Shown here: piece by piece, positions 14,491-19,320 of the stretch
Layout of the letters: every line of letters begins with the position of its first letter
How positions within the stretch are numbered: position 1 is the first letter of the stretch
Source of the DNA: Spirochaeta sp.
GTDB lineage: Bacteria; Spirochaetota; Spirochaetia; UBA9216
DNA: 19,320 bases
Reading direction: 5' to 3'
Assembly: GCA_003454605.1 (NCBI GenBank)
Contig: DMKD01000321.1
Span: forward strand, 988-20,307
Notes under the pieces: generated by a model
Told to the model about the DNA's origin: nothing
Databases searched by the model: none
Seen by the model: only the letters and a program-made list of their open reading frames with translations
Program-made: the position numbers and the translations under genes

Positions 14491-15612
14491 ATGAGTGTAG
14501 AGATCAGGGAAGTTAAAACAGAAGGTGATTTAAAGAAATTCATTAAATTCCCTTACAGGATATATAAAAACAACCAATACTGGGCTCCTCCGCTATTTAA
14601 AGACGAAAAAAGCATATTAAGTGAAGACAGTAATCCTGCTTTTGAGTTTTGTGAGGCAAAATACTGGCTTGCTTACAAAAATGGGGAATTAGCCGGACGA
14701 ATTGCCGCTATAAAAAATGATGCTCTCATCGAAAAATGGAAGATAAATAAAGGCCGTTTCGGATGGATTGACTTCATTGACGATGAAGAGGTATCGGGCG
14801 CTTTGCTGAATACGGCAGAAAAATGGGCCTTAGAAATGGGCCTTGAGGCAATCGAAGGACCAATGGGCTTCACAGATCTTGATGATGAAGGCATGCTTAT
14901 TGAGGGGTTTGAAGAACAAAGCACCATGGCTACGATTTATAATTACAGTTATTATCCTGAGCATCTGGCAAAGCATGGTTATATAAAAGAAACTGATTGG
15001 CTTGAGTTTGAATTGAAAACCCCTGATTCGGTTCCTGAAAAAATTGTCCGCCTGAATGAACTCATTCTTAAAAGATCAAAATTAAAGGTTGTAGATGGTA
15101 AAAAATCTAAAGCATATATAAAATATATCCCTGATTTCTGGGATATAATTGACGAAAGCTTTGATGACTTGTTCGGAACTATGCCTCTAACTCAAAAACA
15201 GAAAAATTATTATACAGATCAGTATTTCAGTATGCTTATTCCTGATTTCACTACTTTTATAGTCGATGAAAATGATAGACTCATTGCAGCCGGAATCACC
15301 TTTCCATCTTTCACCGAGGCACTTCGAAAAGCGAAGGGAAATTTCATTCCTTTTGGTGCGATTCACATGCTGATGGCGTTGAAATTCCCCAAAAAACTTG
15401 ATTTTTATCTGATCGGAGTTCGTAAGGAATATCAGGGACGCGGTGTTATTTCATTAATGATGAATGAGATAAACCAAGGCGCAATACGTAACGGCATTAC
15501 GCTCTGTGAGACAAACGTAGAACTTGAAGACAACAAGGCTGTTCAAGACATGTGGAAACATTATGACCACAGACAGCATAAGCGCCGGAGATGTTTCATT
15601 AAAACACTCTAA
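14491..15612 (+). CDS. Tandem GNAT-fold acyltransferase, candidate bacterial ceramide synthase (bCerS-like)
   Basis: A 373-residue protein with two apparent GNAT-like modules. The first (about 1-180) contains GELAGRIAAI, EKWALEMGLEAIEGP and GFTDLDDEGMLIEGF. The second (about 200-373) has the acyl-CoA-binding motif VRKEYQGRGV (310-319) followed by ETNVELEDNKAVQDMWKHY, the classic last GNAT strand and helix. AGGAG (14481-14485) lies five bases before the ATG. In Caulobacter the ceramide synthase bCerS is a GNAT-family protein unrelated to eukaryotic ceramide synthases. The gene directly upstream of an spt-like gene on the same strand suggests that this enzyme N-acylates the SPT product. I recognise the fold; the ceramide role comes from context. 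It could instead acylate another amine. Confidence 0.75.
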   Translation: MSVEIREVKTEGDLKKFIKFPYRIYKNNQYWAPPLFKDEKSILSEDSNPAFEFCEAKYWLAYKNGELAGRIAAIKNDALIEKWKINKGRFGWIDFIDDEEVSGALLNTAEKWALEMGLEAIEGPMGFTDLDDEGMLIEGFEEQSTMATIYNYSYYPEHLAKHGYIKETDWLEFELKTPDSVPEKIVRLNELILKRSKLKVVDGKKSKAYIKYIPDFWDIIDESFDDLFGTMPLTQKQKNYYTDQYFSMLIPDFTTFIVDENDRLIAAGITFPSFTEALRKAKGNFIPFGAIHMLMALKFPKKLDFYLIGVRKEYQGRGVISLMMNEINQGAIRNGITLCETNVELEDNKAVQDMWKHYDHRQHKRRRCFIKTL

Positions 15613-15707
15613 ATATAGAAATAGTTTCTAATAAATATACTAACCTGCATTGCTATTCATTAGACTATGACGATGTTGGTAAGCGCACCTAAGGGAGAAT
15701 TGAAATA

Positions 15708-16916
15708 ATGAGTAATACTCATAAGATATTTGAAAAATGTTATAGCTTCACCGAAGCTGAAGAAGCTCGGGCAGCCGGGCATTATCCTTTTTTTCAGCCT
15801 ATTGGAAAAACAGCCGGAACCAAGGTACTGATTAATGATCGAGAATTGCTCATGGCAGGCTCAAACAACTACCTAGGACTTGCAACTGATCCCAGGATGA
15901 TAGAGGCGAGTCAGAAGGCTATAAAGGAATACGGAACAAGCTGTTCCGGGTCAAGATTTATGAACGGCACCCTGTCGCTTCATGAAGAACTTGAGCACAA
16001 GCTTGCTGATTTTGTCGGAGTAGAAGAAGCCTTATGCTTCACCACGGGTCATCAAACCAATCTTGGAGCAATTTCAGCTTTAATCGGTCGTGGAGATCAT
16101 GTCATTACCGATAAATTTAACCATGCTTCAATTATGGACGGAATCTTTTTATCAGCAGGAATGCATAAATCCGTACATGTTCACAGGTTTCCTCATAATA
16201 ATTTCACCGCTCTTGAAAAAATCCTCAAACGCATACCCAGAGATGCTCCGAAACTGATTGTAACCGATGGCGTTTTCAGCATGGAAGGAGATATTGTTAA
16301 TCTGCCGGAAATGAAAGCCCTGAGTATAAAGTATGATGCAGCAATCTACCTCGATGAAGCACATGCAGTAGGCGTTCTCGGAGAAACCGGCAGGGGAACA
16401 ATGGAGCATTACGGCGAAACAGATTTGGCTGACCTTATAATGTGCACGTTCTCAAAGGCATTCGGCTCAATAGGCGGGTTTGTTGCAGGCAAGAGCAAGG
16501 TTATAGACTACATAAAACACGTTGCACGGCCGCTGATGTTCAGCGCAAGCATGACCCCTGCAAATGTTGTTGGTGCCATAACAGCTCTTGATATCATCAA
16601 ACAAGAGCCCGAACGCGTTCAGCGCCTTCAGGAAATAGGCCGTAAAATGGCAAAAGGTTTTGGAGATTTAGGCTTTGATACCGGAAGCACAACCACCCCG
16701 ATAATCCCGCTTGTTATCGGTGATAATGAAAAAACTTTCATTTTCTGGAAAATGCTTTTTGATCGGGGCGTTTACGTTAATCCTGTTATAACACCCGCTG
16801 TTCCTCCGAACAGGGCTATGATAAGAACAAGCTATATGGCTACACACAGTGATGAAGAACTTGATCAGATTCTTGACATTGTAGGTAAAACCGGGAAAGA
16901 CATCGGTTTAATCTAA
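15708..16916 (+). CDS. spt: Serine palmitoyltransferase-like alpha-oxoamine synthase
   Basis: A PLP enzyme expected to condense L-serine with a fatty acyl thioester to 3-oxosphinganine, the first step of sphingolipid synthesis. The 402-residue protein carries His139 in NHASIMDG, the PLP-contact motif DEAHAVG (216-222) and PLP lysine Lys250 in TFSKAFGSIGG. It resembles bacterial SPTs more than KBL, BioF or ALAS: GVFSMEGDIVNLPEM, ARPLMFSASMTPANV and YVNPVITPAVPP match Bacteroides-type SPT, and IRTSYMATHSDEE (with Arg373) matches the substrate-binding end of Sphingomonas SPT. AAGGGAG (15691-15697) precedes the ATG by ten bases. It follows the GNAT gene by 95 bases with no terminator, so co-transcription is likely. 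Its stop codon directly abuts the stop of the convergent acyltransferase gene. KBL is the main alternative, but no threonine dehydrogenase gene is nearby. Confidence 0.85.
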   Translation: MSNTHKIFEKCYSFTEAEEARAAGHYPFFQPIGKTAGTKVLINDRELLMAGSNNYLGLATDPRMIEASQKAIKEYGTSCSGSRFMNGTLSLHEELEHKLADFVGVEEALCFTTGHQTNLGAISALIGRGDHVITDKFNHASIMDGIFLSAGMHKSVHVHRFPHNNFTALEKILKRIPRDAPKLIVTDGVFSMEGDIVNLPEMKALSIKYDAAIYLDEAHAVGVLGETGRGTMEHYGETDLADLIMCTFSKAFGSIGGFVAGKSKVIDYIKHVARPLMFSASMTPANVVGAITALDIIKQEPERVQRLQEIGRKMAKGFGDLGFDTGSTTTPIIPLVIGDNEKTFIFWKMLFDRGVYVNPVITPAVPPNRAMIRTSYMATHSDEELDQILDIVGKTGKDIGLI

Positions 16917-18215
16917 TCAGGATGATTGCGAGTCGTCTCTTTTATAGATAACCTCGCATTCTATTGAAAGTTCACGTAGCTTATTGATGATTTTTTCTTC
17001 CAGACTTAAATCATCGCATGAGCTGCCGATATTCATTTCAAGCCTGCCCTTATAACTGAATAGTGAAGTATTTCTTCCGGGTACAGGTGAATTGCATGGA
17101 AGTATATCAAAGCTGTCGATTTCAGCATCAAGCTCAACAGGAAGCCTTATATCGCCAAGGTTTGTCAGCACACCGGAGTACTGACTGCGGGCGAAAAGAT
17201 GATAAAAAACCCTGAACAGAACCTGCTTCAGGACTCTAGGCATTAAACGAAAGAATACATTATACTCAGCACGAAGATTACGCGAAATCTGCTTCTCTAA
17301 AGATCCCGAATACCGTTCATGACGAATTTCAGAAGATATAATTTCAATAATTTCTTCAAATGAATATGGTTTCTCACCTACTCTGAATGCTGGTGAATAT
17401 AGATATGAAAAATTTCTCAGGCAAGATGTAGGATAATCCTTCCGCATATTCACTGGAATCTGAAGCCTTATCGGAAGTTTCTTTTTAGCGGTTCCTGCAG
17501 CAATCTCTTCAAGAAAAATCTGCTGTATTGCAAATGAATATATAGAGGCCAGATACACATTGAGGGTTACATGATGCACTCTTGCCTGTTCACGTACAGT
17601 ATCCAGATCCATTATTATTCTGGTTGAATAATATTTTTCAACAGGAATCATTATACCGGATGGAATATAAGCTGCCTTAGTCATCGGCAGCGGCGGTCCT
17701 TTACGCTTGAATTTCTTTCGGAATGCACATTCCCATTCCTCGCTTTCAACTTTCTCACCTGGTCTTTTAATAAAAACCGAATCACTCACTGATTTCCCTT
17801 CCAGGCGAAAATACTCAGTCAGAAGCGACATCAGAAAACTCATCGTACCGAATCCATCCGACATTATATGTGAAAGTTCCACGGCCACAGTGTTTCCCAT
17901 CGCTTTAACTGAAAACGGGAATTTATTCTTGTCAAAATCAACATGACGATTGGTCCAGACCGTGTCTTCTTCAACCGGCGGCATATCCTCGGTCTGCTTA
18001 AATATGTAGTCAAAAAAATGCTTTTTGAGGTAAACCTGATAAAAAGGAAATCGCTTTATGATATTCTCAAGCGCTGCAGTAAGTTTCTGTTTATCAACAG
18101 GATTTTTAAGATTTACAGCAATCCTCGACATTGTAGTTTCTGTTTTTGAGTAAATAGATACAAATATCTGTGCAGCATTATCTACTGCAATATACTTAGG
18201 AACTGACTCTGGCAT
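16917..18215 (-). CDS. Condensation-domain (PapA/alcohol-acetyltransferase-like) acyltransferase
   Basis: A 432-residue chloramphenicol-acetyltransferase-fold protein. The catalytic HxxxDG motif is present as HIMSDG (His116, Asp120, Gly121) in the typical context of strand, SHIMSDGFGTMSFL and helix. Later features fit the family: IPVNMRKDYP with SCLRNFSYL, and the C-terminal SGVLTNLGDIRLP. Relatives include mycobacterial PapA proteins that esterify lipids before MmpL export, wax-ester synthases, alcohol acetyltransferases and peptide-synthetase condensation domains. No carrier or adenylation domain is attached, so a free-standing acyl transfer to an alcohol is the simplest role. The gene overlaps the upstream RND gene by 20 bases, which implies translational coupling, and it runs convergent to spt with stop codons touching. 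The substrate is unknown; a ceramide or another lipid is only a guess from context. Confidence 0.8.
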   Translation of the reverse strand: MPESVPKYIAVDNAAQIFVSIYSKTETTMSRIAVNLKNPVDKQKLTAALENIIKRFPFYQVYLKKHFFDYIFKQTEDMPPVEEDTVWTNRHVDFDKNKFPFSVKAMGNTVAVELSHIMSDGFGTMSFLMSLLTEYFRLEGKSVSDSVFIKRPGEKVESEEWECAFRKKFKRKGPPLPMTKAAYIPSGIMIPVEKYYSTRIIMDLDTVREQARVHHVTLNVYLASIYSFAIQQIFLEEIAAGTAKKKLPIRLQIPVNMRKDYPTSCLRNFSYLYSPAFRVGEKPYSFEEIIEIISSEIRHERYSGSLEKQISRNLRAEYNVFFRLMPRVLKQVLFRVFYHLFARSQYSGVLTNLGDIRLPVELDAEIDSFDILPCNSPVPGRNTSLFSYKGRLEMNIGSSCDDLSLEEKIINKLRELSIECEVIYKRDDSQSS

Positions 18216-19320
18216 TTTTCTTTCTCTCCGTTAATCTTGTTAATGAGGGCAGCAGGACAATTGTTGAAAAGCAGGCAGTCAATAGTGTAAACACAATAAG
18301 AAGTCCAAAATATCTTATCGGCTGAAACTGCGCTAAGGCAAGAAATAACAGTCCTGCTACAATAGAAAATGTAGTAATAACTATCGGTCTGCCGGTATGC
18401 AGAATAGTTTCATATACTGCGGCATCCGGATCATCCGGAAAGAGTTTCTTCATTTTTCTATGCTGTAGTAGAAAATGAATAGCATCATCAACTCCTACCC
18501 CTATTGTAATACATGAAACCATAATTGTCGTCATATCAAGCGGAATATTGAAGATAACCATTAGAATCATACTTGCAAATATACCCATAAGTAAGGGAAT
18601 AAGAGAGAGCAGGCCTTTTATAACAGATTTAAATACTAATGAAGTGACAATTCCAAGCATAATCAGAGCGGCAATTGTGGAAACAAGGAAATCGCGCCTC
18701 ATTTGATCAGAGAGCTTCAGAAAGCCCAGACTTGTACCCGAAATTTCCCAATCGATAGTATCAAGCAGCTTCGTATCAAGCATAGCAGTCAGTTCTGTTT
18801 TCAATTGACGTGTGTCCTTTTCGTCAGGAGGCATCATCTCATAACTATTGAATATCCTGATTGTAATATGAATCTCAGAAAAATCATTACTGACAAAACT
18901 GTTATCAGGATCCACAGTTTTAAACATCCTGGAAACAAAAAGATTCAAACCGCGTGAACTGAAATTGTTCTGTTTACCGGTCATGACTTCCGCCGCATAT
19001 TCAAGATACTGCGGGAATGAGAAGATATAGCTGATATTAGGATTTGCGTCCAGTTCGCTTTCTATCTGATTCACATTTTCCAGTACGTCCTTTTTCATGA
19101 AAAAATCTTTTTCAGGACCTCTGAGAATTATTTCAAGTTCCTCATAGCCGCCCATTTTGTAAAGAAAGTTATTCAGGTTCTTAATAACCCCGGAAGAAGA
19201 CGGAAAATATTTTGAGGGGCTTGTATTGAATTCAACACTGGGCATTAGAATGATAAATGCTGCTGTTATTATTACGATGACAGCAATAGTAGCCTTCCAG
19301 CTTTTTACAAGACCGGGTCC
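18196..19320 (-). CDS. RND-superfamily (MMPL/HAE3-type) transporter, C-terminal half; start beyond the window
   Basis: The frame stays open to the window edge, giving 374 visible residues of the second repeat. A transmembrane helix (KATIAVIVIITAAFIILM, about 19300-19243) is followed by VEFNTSPSKYFP, the usual start of the second extracytoplasmic loop. That loop runs to about 18680, and then five closely spaced transmembrane segments follow. GVGVDDAIHF (about 18498-18469) is the intramembrane acidic motif of MMPL/HAE3-type exporters, which use the proton gradient to move hydrophobic molecules (for example HpnN and mycobacterial MmpL proteins). The ATG at 19245 is inside the protein and should not be taken as its start. 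It overlaps the PapA-like gene, so the two probably form an operon. The cargo is unknown; a lipid is likely by family. Confidence 0.88.
   Translation of the reverse strand, partial: GPGLVKSWKATIAVIVIITAAFIILMPSVEFNTSPSKYFPSSSGVIKNLNNFLYKMGGYEELEIILRGPEKDFFMKKDVLENVNQIESELDANPNISYIFSFPQYLEYAAEVMTGKQNNFSSRGLNLFVSRMFKTVDPDNSFVSNDFSEIHITIRIFNSYEMMPPDEKDTRQLKTELTAMLDTKLLDTIDWEISGTSLGFLKLSDQMRRDFLVSTIAALIMLGIVTSLVFKSVIKGLLSLIPLLMGIFASMILMVIFNIPLDMTTIMVSCITIGVGVDDAIHFLLQHRKMKKLFPDDPDAAVYETILHTGRPIVITTFSIVAGLLFLALAQFQPIRYFGLLIVFTLLTACFSTIVLLPSLTRLTERKKNARVSS

Noticed and set aside
15616..15630. Hairpin TAGAAA-TAG-TTTCTA between the GNAT and spt genes.
   Set aside because: It is a six-pair AT-only stem without a U-run, too weak for a terminator and expected by chance in AT-rich DNA.
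15708..16916. 2-amino-3-ketobutyrate ligase (KBL) or BioF instead of SPT.
   Set aside because: The stretches RPLMFSAS, YVNPVITPAVPP and RTSYMATHSDEE fit SPT better, and no threonine dehydrogenase or biotin genes are adjacent.

Overview
The window looks like a chromosomal stretch of a Gram-negative-type, AT-leaning bacterium, and a free-living or anaerobic spirochaete is my best guess. The hints are a sugar-binding protein whose leader ends in VFA|GGQQ, a three-domain NifU paired with NifS as a housekeeping Fe-S system, and an MMPL-type RND exporter. None of these is diagnostic, so the taxonomy is inference.

Layout. Positions 1-1444 (+) hold the 3' part of a cysteinyl-tRNA-synthetase-like gene that has lost two of the canonical zinc ligands, then a small VOC/glyoxalase-fold protein and a bidirectional terminator. 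Positions 1507-2031 (-) hold a lipoprotein gene interrupted by an in-frame TAG. Positions 2104-6119 (-) are a tight nifS-nifU-cysK-cysE operon joining cysteine synthesis to sulfur mobilisation and Fe-S assembly. Positions 6197-8478 (-) are a YbiT-type ABC-F ATPase followed by a TRIC-family membrane protein. Positions 8597-12309 (-) are a sugar ABC importer operon (binding protein, double ATPase, permease) with a good promoter, a hairpin between the first two genes, an unusual array of five hairpins between ATPase and permease, and a terminator. Position 12734 (+) starts a DNA-3-methyladenine glycosylase I gene (tag).

The most interesting part is 13299-19320. It holds an NAD-dependent epimerase-fold reductase (-), divergent from a tandem GNAT acyltransferase (+) and a serine-palmitoyltransferase-like alpha-oxoamine synthase (+). 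These are the three enzyme types of the bacterial ceramide pathway (Spt, the GNAT-type ceramide synthase bCerS, and the epimerase-type reductase CerR) known from Caulobacter. Converging on them is an overlapping pair: an MMPL/HAE3-type RND transporter (truncated by the window edge) and a condensation-domain (PapA-like, HxxxDG) acyltransferase. Together they suggest a locus that makes, possibly further acylates, and moves a sphingolipid. The three-enzyme core rests on family recognition; the link to the RND/PapA-like pair is inference from proximity.

Several genes (nifS, the ABC-F gene, perhaps tag) lack a Shine-Dalgarno sequence and have a -10-like box placed so that transcription would start at or very near the ATG, which hints at leaderless mRNAs. 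Other genes here have clear AGGAG-type sites.
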